Made by a program: the position numbers and the translations under genes. Positions 7,105-16,296 of a stretch of DNA of 50,083 nucleotides are shown in pieces. The notes below the pieces were generated by a model. It was not told the DNA's origin, ran no database searches, and saw only the letters and a program-made list of their open reading frames with translations. Every line of letters starts with the position of its first letter. Within the stretch, counting starts at the first letter, position 1. Source of the stretch: CAZFRF01 sp964540925 (lineage in GTDB: Bacteria > Patescibacteriota > Microgenomatia > Levybacterales > UBA12049); NCBI GenBank assembly GCA_964540925.1, contig CAZIOR010000003.1, forward strand, positions 1-50,083. Direction: 5' to 3'.

Positions 7105-8583
7105 CGATTCTTTCCATATCACGAGGAAACATACTTGCTTCCCTAATATTGGCAAGTCCTAANNNNNNNNNNNNNNNNNNNNNNNNNNNNNNNNNNNNNN
7201 NNNNNNNNNNNNNNNNNNNNNNNNNNNNNNNNNNNNNNNNNNNNNNNNNNNNNNNNNNNNNNTTCTTTCCATATCACGAGGAAACATACTTGCTTCCCTA
7301 ATATTGGCAAGTCCTAAAATTTGCATGGTCATTCTTTCTGCACCGAATGCAAAACCACCTTCTGGTGGAACACCGTATCTAAAAGCGTCTAAGAAAAGCT
7401 TAATTTTTGCTGGGTCCATTTTCCATTCTTCAACGTGTTTTGTTAACTGATCAAAATCATTAATTCTTCTTCCACCAGATAACCATTCCAAGCCTTTGCA
7501 CAAAAGATCCATTCCTTCATTGTATTCTGGATCTTCTGGATTTGGATAAACATAGAAAGGTTTTTTCTTAGTTGGATATCCATAGATAAAAACGAAATCT
7601 GAACCTGTCTCCTGTTTAACTATTTCACAAATTTCTCTTTCATCCTCTGGGTTCAAATCTTTTTCACCTCTTACATCTCGACCACTATGTTTAAAGATTT
7701 TTTCTTGCGCTTCTCTTAAAGATAGGTATGGAGTCTTATCGATCATACTTGGTAAAGTAACATTATAAAGCTTAAGTTCTTTTGCGCATTCTTTTTCTAG
7801 TCTTTGCAAAATACTTCTAACAACTTCTTCAGCCATATTCTTAACATCTTCCCAAGAATCAATAAAGGCCATTTCTGCATCTAAAGATACAACCTCTGTT
7901 AAATGTCTGGTAGTGACTGATGGCTCTGCTCTAAATATCTTATTAACAGAAAATACTCTTTCAAATGCAGACATAACAATTTGTTTATAAAGTTGGGGAC
8001 TCTGTGTTAAGTAGGCTTTTTTATCAAAATAATCTACTTTAAAAACTTCTGCTCCACCTTCAGCAACTGCTGGGGCTATACTAGGAGATTGGAATTCAAA
8101 GAAATCTTGGCTTTTTAAATATTCTCTAAATTCATCAATAATCACTTCTTGAACTTTAAATATTGCCTGTACCTTGGGATGCCTTAGAACTAAAGCTCGA
8201 TTATCTAAAAGCGTTGGTAATTCTAAATTTAATTCTTCCCCGCCCATGTCAAAAGGCAAAGTATCTGCTTTAGCAATTATTTTAATTTCTGTTGCTTCTA
8301 ACTCAACCAAGCCACTATCTAAATCTTTATTTACAGCACTACCTGGTCTTTCATTAACTTTACCAATTATTTCTACAACATATTCTGGTCTTAATTCTTG
8401 AGCAACCTTATATGCGCTCTCTGCAACATTTAAATTAACTACAACTTGAATAACGCCACTTCTATCTCTTACATCTAAAAAGATAAGCTTTCCATGATCG
8501 CGTCTAATTTTAACCCAACCTTTAATTAAAATTGACTCACCAACATGATCTTTGGCAGCATTTGCTAAAACTCTTGTATTCAT
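7082..8583 (-). CDS. aspS: Aspartyl-tRNA synthetase, archaeal-type, probably non-discriminating (interrupted by a false gap)
   Basis: Class II synthetase with an N-terminal OB fold (GWVKIRRDHGKLIFLDVRDR), motif 2 region FRAEPSVTTRHLTE and motif 3 GAERMTMQILG. It lacks the GAD insertion of standard bacterial AspRS. Collapsing the 55-base duplicate around the Ns gives 448 residues ending MFPRDMERIDERLSAK with stop at 7082-7084; the corrected length is an exact multiple of three. The RDHG motif carries the His seen in non-discriminating AspRS, where E. coli has RDLG, so it may also charge tRNA-Asn for GatCAB. ATG 8583 follows a TATGAT -10 box by seven bases. Confidence 0.95.
7108..7317. repeat. 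False assembly gap: identical 55-base flanks around 100 N
   Basis: Bases 7108-7162 and 7263-7317 are identical (55 bases) and flank 100 Ns (7163-7262). Joining them once restores the C-terminus of aspS in frame. The contigs therefore overlap by 55 bases and no sequence is missing. Confidence 0.95.
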
Positions 8584-8619
8584 TCAGTAAATCATATCAT
8601 TTGAACGTAAATAAGACAA
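8584..8619 (-). promoter_or_regulatory. aspS promoter, leaderless
   Basis: TTGTCT (complement of 8614-8619), 17-base spacer, TATGAT (complement of 8591-8596), then seven bases to the aspS ATG at 8583. There is no space for a Shine-Dalgarno sequence after the likely transcription start. Confidence 0.6.
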
Positions 8620-8631
8620 GCTATTTTGAGG

Positions 8632-10433
8632 TTAATTAGAAAGAATATCGCGAATTATTAATTGCAAAGTTTTATTTCCATTCCACTCATTAATACTTAA
8701 GTTGTATGCTACAGAAACAATATCTCCAGTTTTTAACTTATTATTCTGACCTGCTCCAAAATAAATTGCTTCAAAACTAATTCCATTTAGAGAGTTTAAT
8801 CTTAATTTTATATGTTTTCCTTCTTTACCAATTATTCTTAAATCAACTATCTCTAAATTTTTAGTTAAAAAAAGAGGTTCCGGATTCGCCATTCCAAAAG
8901 GATAAAGACTTAAAATATCTGCATATAATTCTAAATTAATATTGTTATCTATTAACTCTAAATCAATATTTAATATTCTTTCTAAATGCTCTTTAGAAAT
9001 TAGTTTTTCCGCTTTTTCATACAGCTTTTTCTCCAAGAGGTCCAATTTTTCTGTTTCTACTGTAAAACCAGCTGCCATTGGATGTCCTCCCAAATCTACC
9101 ATTAAATCTGAGGCTTCTCTTAAAAATTCAATAATATTGAATCCCTGAACACTTCTAGCTGATGCCTTACTGAGCTTTTCGCCTTTAGAAATTACAATTG
9201 AAGGTAAATAAAATTCTTCAACCAATCTCCCAGCAACTAAACCGATTACGCCCTGCTGATAACTTTCATCAGCTATAAAAATTAAATTTTTTAAAGTTTT
9301 TTCTTTAGCTTTTGACTTTGCATTAATTAAAATTTCTCCAGTTATCTCCTGTCTTTGCAGATTGGTTGAAGATAAAACCTTAGCTAAATCTTTTGCTCTT
9401 TGTGTATTAGTTGTACATATAAGCCTTAAAGAATCCATTGCCGACGACAACCTTCCCATAGCATTAAGTCTGGGAGCGATTACATGACCAACTTGATAAA
9501 CATCTATTTTCTCAGCAGGAATTCCTGCGATATNNNNNNNNNNNNNNNNNNNNNNNNNNNNNNNNNNNNNNNNNNNNNNNNNNNNNNNNNNNNNNNNNNN
9601 NNNNNNNNNNNNNNNNNNNNNNNNNNNNNNNNNATTACATGACCAACTTGATAAACATCTATTTTCTCAGCAGGAATTCCTGCGATATTAAAAAGTTCCA
9701 AGAGACCAGCTCTTTTTGTTTTTTGCAATCTTTTTATTCCCTGAGCAACAAAAACTCTATTTGCATTTGTTAAAGGAACCAAGTCTGCAATAGTTGCTAG
9801 TACTACTAATTCTAAAAGATTATCTTTTGCATCAATTGGCTCTTTCTTAAGCTCTTTTGAAAGAATATAACCAACTCCTGCTCCACAAAGTTTTGTTGTG
9901 TGCACAATTGAATATGCCTTAGGCAAAGTTTTTGCAGCTACATGGTGATCAGTAATAATAACTTCTATATTCTTTTTAGCAGCATATTCAACTGCAGAAT
10001 TTGCAACAATTCCATTATCTACTGTAATGATTAACTTAGTATCAGGACTTGTTTGTAAAACATTATCGATTCCTGCCTCAGACAAACCATATCCCTCATC
10101 AAATCGATTAGGAATATAGGGCAGGACTTTTGCACCTAGTTTGTTTAAGGTTTCCCACAAGATCGCACTACCGCAGATTCCATCTACGTCATAATCACCA
10201 AAAACAATAATTTGCTCTTTATTTTCAATTGCCTTATTGATGCGAGCAATTGATTTCTCAAGCTCTTTAGTGTCAAGATCTAGTGATTTAAGGCTAATAC
10301 TGGAAAAAGCGGGATTTAAAAATTCTTCTTTTTCTTTTTTTGATTTTATTCCCCTATTTTCTAAAAGAATATGAACAATTTGCTCTTTAGTAAGCTTACT
10401 AGTTTCTGAGTTGAGTAGGTTCCATTTTTTCAT
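8632..10433 (-). CDS. recJ: Single-stranded-DNA exonuclease RecJ (interrupted by a false gap)
   Basis: The N-terminal part holds the DHH phosphoesterase motifs FGDYDVDGICGSAIL, VDNGIV and ITDHHVA. The C-terminal part holds the DHHA1 domain, with VDLGGHPMAAGFTV, and an OB-like end. They are separated by 100 Ns with identical 55-base flanks. Collapsing these gives 548 residues with no frame change and recreates the RecJ signature IAPRLNAMGRL exactly at the join. It degrades single-stranded DNA 5' to 3' in recombinational and mismatch repair, using Mn or Mg. The protein is close to the usual family length. Its start at 10433 diverges from the CCA-type enzyme. Confidence 0.95.
9479..9688. repeat. 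False assembly gap: identical 55-base flanks around 100 N
   Basis: Bases 9479-9533 and 9634-9688 are identical (55 bases) and flank 100 Ns (9534-9633). Joining them once restores recJ in frame through its conserved PRLNAMGR motif. The same 55-base size as in aspS suggests an assembler word length. Confidence 0.95.
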
Positions 10434-10443
10434 TTAATTTCTT

Positions 10444-10460
10444 TGCTATACTATACCAAG
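10444..10460 (+). promoter_or_regulatory. Extended -10 promoter of the CCA-type enzyme gene
   Basis: TGC-TATACT (10444-10452) is an extended -10 box eight bases before the ATG at 10461. No clear -35 is visible. On the other strand the same bases read TATAGT, a possible -10 for recJ with a 16-base leader. Confidence 0.5.
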
Positions 10461-11831
10461 ATGGCTAATATTATTCCACAAGAAATCATTGATATTTATA
10501 GAAAAATTGAGAATGCTAAGTTCGAAGTATATTTTGTTGGTGGATCGGTTAGAAATCTAATGCTCAAGAGAGAAATTAAGGACTGGGACTTAACTACTAA
10601 TGCGACCCCTGAAGAAATATTAAAGATTTTTCCAAATGGATTTTATGATAATAAATTTGGAACAGTTGGTGTCCCTTTTGAATTAGAAGGTGTTCAAAAA
10701 ATTGCTGAAATAACTACATACAGGACTGAATTTGGATATTCAGACAAAAGACATCCTGAAGTTGTTGCTTGGGGTAAATCTATTGAAGAGGATTTACAAA
10801 GAAGAGACTTTACCATTAATGCCATTGCCCTGAAACTAACTGACAAAAATAATTCCTTTGAATTAACTGATCCATATAATGGTGAGGGAGATTTAAAGAA
10901 AAAAGTTATAAAAGCAGTTGGGGATCCTAACTTAAGATTTAAAGAAGATGCCTTAAGGCTTATTAGAGCAATTAGAATTGCAACTGAACTTGAATTTAAA
11001 ATAGAAAATAATACTTGGAAAAAAATTATTGAAGATGCACAGCTTATTGAAAATGTCTCCTACGAAAGAATAACCGCAGAACTATTTAGGATCTTAAAAT
11101 CTGATAACGCATATGAAGGAATTATGCTTTTACATGCAAGTGGACTCTTAAAACACATCCTGCCTGAGCTATTACAAGGAATAGGAGTTTCACAAAAAAG
11201 ACCAGGTAGACACCATACTGATGATGTTTTTACACACAATGTTTTATCATTAAAATTTTGTCCATCAAAAGATCCTATCGTCAAATTTGCTACCTTAATA
11301 CACGATGTTGGCAAGCCAAACGTAATGTCTAAAGACAAAGATGGCTTAGTCATCTTCCATAACCATGAAGTAGAAGGAGCAAGGCTTGCTTACGAAATAT
11401 GCTTAAGACTCAAACTTTCTAAAAAAGACAGAGAAAAAATTGTCAATTTAATTCGATGGCACATGTTTTCTGTTAATGAAAACCTAACTGATTCTGCCAT
11501 TCGTAGATTTATTAGAAGAATTGGCGTTAATAACGTAAAAGACATGATGGATTTAAGAGTTGGAGATAGGCTCGGCGGCGGAACCCAAACTGCGGAAAGC
11601 TGGAGACTAAAATTATTTAAAGAAAAAGTTGAAAAAGAACTAGGCCCAACTCCCTTTTCAATCAATGATTTAAAGGTTGATGGAAATGATATAATGAATA
11701 TGTTACAGTTAAAACCAGGTCCCAAAGTTGGGGACATATTACAGAAATTATTTGAAGAAGTAGACGAAGATTTATCTAAAAATAATAAAGACTATCTCCT
11801 CAAACGAATTAAGGACCTCGCTAAAAACTAG
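10461..11831 (+). CDS. tRNA nucleotidyltransferase / poly(A) polymerase family protein with HD domain
   Basis: 456 residues from ATG 10461. The class II nucleotidyltransferase head begins FVGGSVRNLML and KDWDLTTNATPEEI, which carries the DxD catalytic aspartates. It is followed by the RRDFTINAIAL motif and the RNA-binding region (RFKEDALRLIRAIRIA). A C-terminal HD phosphohydrolase domain has TLIHDVGKP. It most probably adds or repairs the 3' CCA of tRNAs. The encoded CCA on tRNA-Gln in this window suggests repair may be its main task. Poly(A) polymerase activity cannot be excluded by sequence. A longer TTG start at 10443 would lie in the promoter and is not chosen. The ABC exporter gene follows after ten bases. 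Confidence 0.93.
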   Translation: MANIIPQEIIDIYRKIENAKFEVYFVGGSVRNLMLKREIKDWDLTTNATPEEILKIFPNGFYDNKFGTVGVPFELEGVQKIAEITTYRTEFGYSDKRHPEVVAWGKSIEEDLQRRDFTINAIALKLTDKNNSFELTDPYNGEGDLKKKVIKAVGDPNLRFKEDALRLIRAIRIATELEFKIENNTWKKIIEDAQLIENVSYERITAELFRILKSDNAYEGIMLLHASGLLKHILPELLQGIGVSQKRPGRHHTDDVFTHNVLSLKFCPSKDPIVKFATLIHDVGKPNVMSKDKDGLVIFHNHEVEGARLAYEICLRLKLSKKDREKIVNLIRWHMFSVNENLTDSAIRRFIRRIGVNNVKDMMDLRVGDRLGGGTQTAESWRLKLFKEKVEKELGPTPFSINDLKVDGNDIMNMLQLKPGPKVGDILQKLFEEVDEDLSKNNKDYLLKRIKDLAKN

Positions 11832-11841
11832 AACTAAGATT

Positions 11842-13599
11842 ATGGAAAATTCAATTCCTAAAAATCCGTTTCAATTTGGAATTTTTGCATCTAAGAAACA
11901 TTTAAAATGGGTCATATTCGCCCTGTCTTTTGTTGTGATCGCAACAGGCATTGGTAGATCTACAGCCTTAATTCTTAAAAACTTAACTGACTCGCTTTCC
12001 CATCAACCGCTAGTTTTTAACGACATTTGGTTTTGGGCGATTGCCTATCCTTTAGTTGATTTTATCGCAGGTCTTTGTTGGAGAATGAGCGGCTTTACAG
12101 GTATGCGCTGGTTTATGAATTTTAGATTTACTGCTTATGAATCTTTATATAAATATATAACTCTTCACAGCAAGGATTATTTCAACAGTAGATTTGCAGG
12201 AAGCTTAACTAATAAAATTAGTAACGCTGTTGATGGAACAGAAAGCATTTTTGAAAATATTTTATGGCAATTTATTCAGCTTTTTATTGGTATTTTTTGG
12301 TATATCGTTTTTACAAGCTTAAGTAATCCAATTTTGGGTCTGATTATCTTTTTGTGGTCAATTATTTTTCTTTCAAGCAACCTTTGGTTTGCTAGAAAAA
12401 TTCAACCTTTGTCTTATGCTTTTGCAAAATCTTTATCTACTTTAAAAGGCAGAATTGTAGATTCTTTATCAAACATTTCTCTTGTCCATGAAAGCGCATA
12501 TCTTGATGAAGAAAGAGATTACATAAAAGAATATATTGATAAACAAAGACAAAAAGGCCTATCTGAATGGCAACTTAGCGAATGGATGCTTCTTACCAAC
12601 AATGTTTTAATTTTAATATTTATGATAGCAATGATTGGATCCTCTGTTTATATGTTCCAACATTCAATTGTCTCAATTGGTGTAGTTGTTATGGTCATAG
12701 CAATTACTGCAGACTTATCAGGACAACTATTTTTTATTGGCCATGAAATTAAAAATTCAACTAAATACTTTGGTGAAGCAAGAGAAGGACTTGAGGAAAT
12801 CTTAAATGAACATTTAATTGTTGACAGTAAAACCGCAAAAGAAATTACAATCTTAGATGGAAATATTAATATTGATAAAATAGATTTTGAATACGACAAC
12901 ACAAAAGTTTTTGAAGATTTTTCTCTAAGCATTCCTAAGGGTCAAAAAATTGGAATAGTTGGTAGAAGCGGTGCTGGAAAAACAACTTTTGTTTCCCTTC
13001 TTTTAAGGCATTTTGATCCGCAAAAAGGCCAGATCTCAATTGATGGATTTAATATTAAAAATATTAAGCTAGAAAGCTTAAGAAGAGCAATTGCATTTGT
13101 TCCACAAGACACAACTCTTTTTCATAGAACAATTTTGGAAAATATAAAATATAGCAGTCCTGAAGCAGACGTAGAAGATGTTAAAAAAGCAGCTAAGCTT
13201 GCCCAAGCAGATAAGTTTATCCAAAGCTTACCTGAAAAATACAGTACTATCGTTGGCGAAAGAGGAGTCAAATTATCAGGCGGACAAAGACAAAGAATTG
13301 CAATCGCTAGAGCCTTCCTTAAAAAATCTCCTATTCTTATTTTAGACGAAGCAACCAGTAGCCTAGACAGTGAAAGCGAAGGCGCAATTCAAGATGCCTT
13401 AGAAGAGTTGATGCATGACAAAACTGTTATTGCAGTAGCACATAGACTTTCTACTTTAAAAAGTATGGATAGGATTATTATTATTGAGAATGGAAAAATT
13501 ATTGAAGACGGTGTGCCTGAAGAATTGTTAAAAAATAAAAATGGTGTCTTCAAAAGAATGTGGGATAATCAAGTCAAAGGCTTTATAGACGATGAATAA
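11842..13599 (+). CDS. ABC exporter, fused membrane and ATPase domains (MsbA/multidrug type)
   Basis: 585 residues. The N-terminal half (to about 320) has six transmembrane helices of the ABC exporter type, and the C-terminal half is a nucleotide-binding domain. Walker A is GRSGAGKTT, Q-loop FVPQDT, signature LSGGQRQRIAIARA, Walker B ILILDEATSSLD, and the H-loop is in VAHRLST. A homodimer would export a lipid, peptide or drug across the membrane, powered by ATP. The substrate is not readable from sequence. It lies ten bases after the nucleotidyltransferase gene with no Shine-Dalgarno sequence before ATG 11842, and is probably co-transcribed with it. Confidence 0.94.
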   Translation: MENSIPKNPFQFGIFASKKHLKWVIFALSFVVIATGIGRSTALILKNLTDSLSHQPLVFNDIWFWAIAYPLVDFIAGLCWRMSGFTGMRWFMNFRFTAYESLYKYITLHSKDYFNSRFAGSLTNKISNAVDGTESIFENILWQFIQLFIGIFWYIVFTSLSNPILGLIIFLWSIIFLSSNLWFARKIQPLSYAFAKSLSTLKGRIVDSLSNISLVHESAYLDEERDYIKEYIDKQRQKGLSEWQLSEWMLLTNNVLILIFMIAMIGSSVYMFQHSIVSIGVVVMVIAITADLSGQLFFIGHEIKNSTKYFGEAREGLEEILNEHLIVDSKTAKEITILDGNINIDKIDFEYDNTKVFEDFSLSIPKGQKIGIVGRSGAGKTTFVSLLLRHFDPQKGQISIDGFNIKNIKLESLRRAIAFVPQDTTLFHRTILENIKYSSPEADVEDVKKAAKLAQADKFIQSLPEKYSTIVGERGVKLSGGQRQRIAIARAFLKKSPILILDEATSSLDSESEGAIQDALEELMHDKTVIAVAHRLSTLKSMDRIIIIENGKIIEDGVPEELLKNKNGVFKRMWDNQVKGFIDDE

Positions 13600-13604
13600 A
13601 ATTG

Positions 13605-13619
13605 TGCTATAATCCTCTT
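13605..13619 (+). promoter_or_regulatory. Consensus extended -10 promoter of the yqeY-like gene, leaderless
   Basis: TGC-TATAAT (13605-13613) is a consensus extended -10 box six bases before ATG 13620. It lies just after the stop of the ABC exporter gene (13599), so the following gene has its own promoter despite tight spacing. Confidence 0.65.
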
Positions 13620-14072
13620 ATGACTAAAAGTGATCTACAAACAGAGCTAAAAAACTCAATGCTTGCTAAAGACGAAGTAAAAACTTCAGTCTTAAGAATG
13701 CTTTTATCTGCTATTAACTACTATGAAATTCAAAAAGGTGGAGCTGGATATGAAGCGACTGATGAGGATGTTTTAAGTGTAATTGGAGCACAAGCAAAGC
13801 AAAGAAGAGATTCTATTGCTGAATACGAAAAAGCTAATCGACCAGAACTAGTTGAAAAAGAAACTAAAGAATTAGAAATCCTCCAAGTATTTTTACCTGC
13901 TCAAATGTCTGAAGAAGAAGTAAAAACACTTGTATCTCAAGCAATTTCAGAAACAGGAGCTCAATCAATGGCTGATATGGGAAAAGTTATGTCAGCGCTT
14001 ATGCCAAAAGTAAAAGGCAAAGCAGATGGTGGAATGGTCAGTAATATCGTAAAACAACTACTTACTTCTTAG
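13620..14072 (+). CDS. GatB/YqeY domain protein
   Basis: 150 residues covering the whole YqeY family: MLAKDEVKTSVLRMLLSAI, then QRRDSIAEYEKANRPELVEK, LQVFLPAQMSEEE, and MGKVMSALMPKVKGKADGGM. The fold matches the tRNA-recognising C-terminal part of GatB, the amidotransferase subunit that converts Glu-tRNA-Gln to Gln-tRNA-Gln. The stand-alone protein's function is not well established. An upstream start at 13602 falls inside the -10 box, so ATG 13620 is preferred. The 3' end overlaps the convergent secF gene by 15 bases. Confidence 0.92.
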   Translation: MTKSDLQTELKNSMLAKDEVKTSVLRMLLSAINYYEIQKGGAGYEATDEDVLSVIGAQAKQRRDSIAEYEKANRPELVEKETKELEILQVFLPAQMSEEEVKTLVSQAISETGAQSMADMGKVMSALMPKVKGKADGGMVSNIVKQLLTS

Positions 14073-14966
14073 TCTTTTATTTGTAAATTCTTGCCACACA
14101 ACTAAAAGTGGTGCTGCATTAAAAATTGATGAGTAGGTTCCAGAAACTATTCCAATCAAAAGAGCTACTACAAACCATCTAATACTATCTCCTCCAAAAA
14201 GAAGTAAAGCAAGTAAAACTAAAACTACTGTAAAAGATGTATTCAAAGACCTATCAAATGTTTGTAAAATTGAATCGTTAACAATTTTTTCAAATGACTC
14301 TCCACCAAATCTTTTTAAATTCTCTCTGATTCTATCGAAAACAACAATTGTGTCATGAACTGAAAAACCAATAACAGTTAATACTGCGGTAACAAATAAG
14401 CTATCTATTTCAACATTAAAGAAATGTCCTAAAATAGAAAACACTCCGATTAATACAAATACATCATGTACTAAAGCTAGGATTGCACTAATGCCAAATT
14501 TAAAGCTACTGGCTGGTTTGGGCACTTTTCTAAATGACCAAGTAATATACAAAACTATTAATGCAGAAGCGACCAACATTCCTTTTACTGCATTTAAAGT
14601 GGTTTCTACTCCAATAACTGGACCGACTGTTTCAAATTGAGTTTGTTTAAAATCTGAATATTTAGATTTTAAATTATTAATAATATGTGAATCTTTGTTC
14701 TGGTCTAAAGGCTTACTCCTAATAAAAATAGTATTTTTAGTTGTCTCTATTTGTTGGATTTTAATATTTTCTTTCTGAAACGCTGACTCAACAGTCTTAA
14801 CGTGACCCTCATCAACTGGCTTAGCAAAAGAAAAAGTTAATCTGCTTCCTCCAGTAAAATCAATTGATAAGTTTAGTCCATATAAAATTAAAGAAACAAT
14901 ACCAGGAATAATGATTATCCCTGAAATTAAAAAGTAAATATATTTTTTCTTTCCTAAAATATTCAT
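14058..14966 (-). CDS. secF: Protein translocase subunit SecF
   Basis: 302 residues with an N-terminal helix followed by IDFTGGSRLTFSF, the SecF counterpart of the SecD/F signature, a periplasmic P1-like domain, and then five helices including GFSVHDTIVVFDRIRENLK, a hallmark of SecF. With SecD it uses the proton gradient to pull proteins through SecYEG after SecA-driven export. It starts one base after the secD stop, so secD and secF are in one operon. SecA is encoded at the right end of this window. Confidence 0.97.
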   Translation of the reverse strand: MNILGKKKYIYFLISGIIIIPGIVSLILYGLNLSIDFTGGSRLTFSFAKPVDEGHVKTVESAFQKENIKIQQIETTKNTIFIRSKPLDQNKDSHIINNLKSKYSDFKQTQFETVGPVIGVETTLNAVKGMLVASALIVLYITWSFRKVPKPASSFKFGISAILALVHDVFVLIGVFSILGHFFNVEIDSLFVTAVLTVIGFSVHDTIVVFDRIRENLKRFGGESFEKIVNDSILQTFDRSLNTSFTVVLVLLALLLFGGDSIRWFVVALLIGIVSGTYSSIFNAAPLLVVWQEFTNKRLRSK

Positions 14967-14967
14967 T

Positions 14968-16296
14968 TTATTTATAAACTGCTCTTAAAAATGTTCTAGT
15001 AACAACAATTGCACTAAACATTGAAACTAAAACTCCAATAGCAAGTACTAATGCAAAACCTTTAACAATTCCTGTTCCAAAACTATATAATACAAAACTT
15101 GTAATCAAAGTGGAAATATTAGAATCTCTAATTGAAGTCCAAGCTCTTGAGAAGCCTAGTTCAATTGCCATTGATTTAGATTTTCCTGATCTTATTTCTT
15201 CCTTCATTCTTTCAAAAATTAAGATATTAGCATCAACCGCCATTCCAATAGATAATATAAAACCAGCAATTCCGGAAAGAGTCAGGGTTATTCCGAATGG
15301 AGAAATAGAACTAAGTTTAAAAATTGCTAAATTAAAGATGGCATATAAAAGTAAAGCAAGAGATGCAACCGCACCAAGTCTTCCATATAAAACACACATA
15401 AAGATTACAATAATTACAAAACCCAAAATTCCCGCAAACAAGCTTTTTTCTAGAGATGACGTTCCCAGGGTTGGAGCAATAATACTACTTGAAAGAATCT
15501 TTAAAGGAACAGGCAGTGCTCCAGCATTCAACTGAGTGCTTAGCTGATTAGCAGTATCTGTAGTAAAACCACCTGAGATCACAGCATCTCCGGTTAAGAT
15601 AGCTTGGTTAACAGTTGGACTTTCAATTATTTGATTATCCAAAACTATAGCCAATGGTTTATTAATATTTCTTTTAGTAATATCAGCAAATTTCTTTGCA
15701 CCTTCTGATGTAAATTGTAGCTGAACCTGAGGCTTACCGGTATTTTGATCAAAACTTACAGATGTTTGCTTAATGTCTGCTCCTGTTAAATTAGTTTGCT
15801 TAAATCCAAGCTGAGCAGCACTAGACGCATTTAACTCAGCTGATGAACTTGCTACTTGCTCCCAAAAAGTTAACTGAGCAGTTGTACCAATTAAATCTCT
15901 TACCTGCTCAATATCTGTAATACCTGGGAGCTCAACTATAATTCTATAATCTGAACCAGCTATTGCCGTTTGAACTAAAGGCTCAGAAACTCCAAATAAA
16001 TTAACACGCTTATCAATAACAACTTTTGCACTATTTAAAGCTGCCGTTTTTTGTGAAGAGGCAATCTTAGACATGTCTGCTTGTAAAACCAAACTTGTTC
16101 CACCCTCTAAATCTAGACCTTTTCTAAAATCTAATTTCTTGTCTATTCCAAATTTCTGGAAAATAAATCCTGGATCAAAACTAACAGTTTTATTGAGAGG
16201 TTTAATATTGAAATCTTTAAATGAAGGTAGGTTTATGAATAAGGAGAAAATGGTTAAGACAATAATTGTCCAAAATAGATATCTTGGGTTTTTCAT
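14968..16296 (-). CDS. secD: Protein translocase subunit SecD
   Basis: 442 residues. The N-terminal helix is followed by RKGLDLEGGTSLVLQADMSK (SecD signature), a large extracytoplasmic region including RVNLFGVSEPLVQTAIAGSD and IIVELPGITD, and a C-terminal bundle of about five helices with GMAVDANILIFERMKEEIRS, which carries the conserved membrane aspartate. It is the partner of SecF downstream. Its start overlaps the stop of the winged-helix/nucleotidyltransferase gene by four bases, so translation is likely coupled. Confidence 0.97.
   Translation of the reverse strand: MKNPRYLFWTIIVLTIFSLFINLPSFKDFNIKPLNKTVSFDPGFIFQKFGIDKKLDFRKGLDLEGGTSLVLQADMSKIASSQKTAALNSAKVVIDKRVNLFGVSEPLVQTAIAGSDYRIIVELPGITDIEQVRDLIGTTAQLTFWEQVASSSAELNASSAAQLGFKQTNLTGADIKQTSVSFDQNTGKPQVQLQFTSEGAKKFADITKRNINKPLAIVLDNQIIESPTVNQAILTGDAVISGGFTTDTANQLSTQLNAGALPVPLKILSSSIIAPTLGTSSLEKSLFAGILGFVIIVIFMCVLYGRLGAVASLALLLYAIFNLAIFKLSSISPFGITLTLSGIAGFILSIGMAVDANILIFERMKEEIRSGKSKSMAIELGFSRAWTSIRDSNISTLITSFVLYSFGTGIVKGFALVLAIGVLVSMFSAIVVTRTFLRAVYK

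Noticed and set aside
7105..7155. N-terminal extension of the carboxypeptidase from 7155
   Set aside because: The added residues come from the aspS 3' region and the duplicated gap flank.
15110..15535. Long open frames opposite conserved genes (for example opposite secD, aspS, ugd)
   Set aside because: They mirror the codon pattern of well-recognised genes, have no recognisable protein motif and lack start signals.
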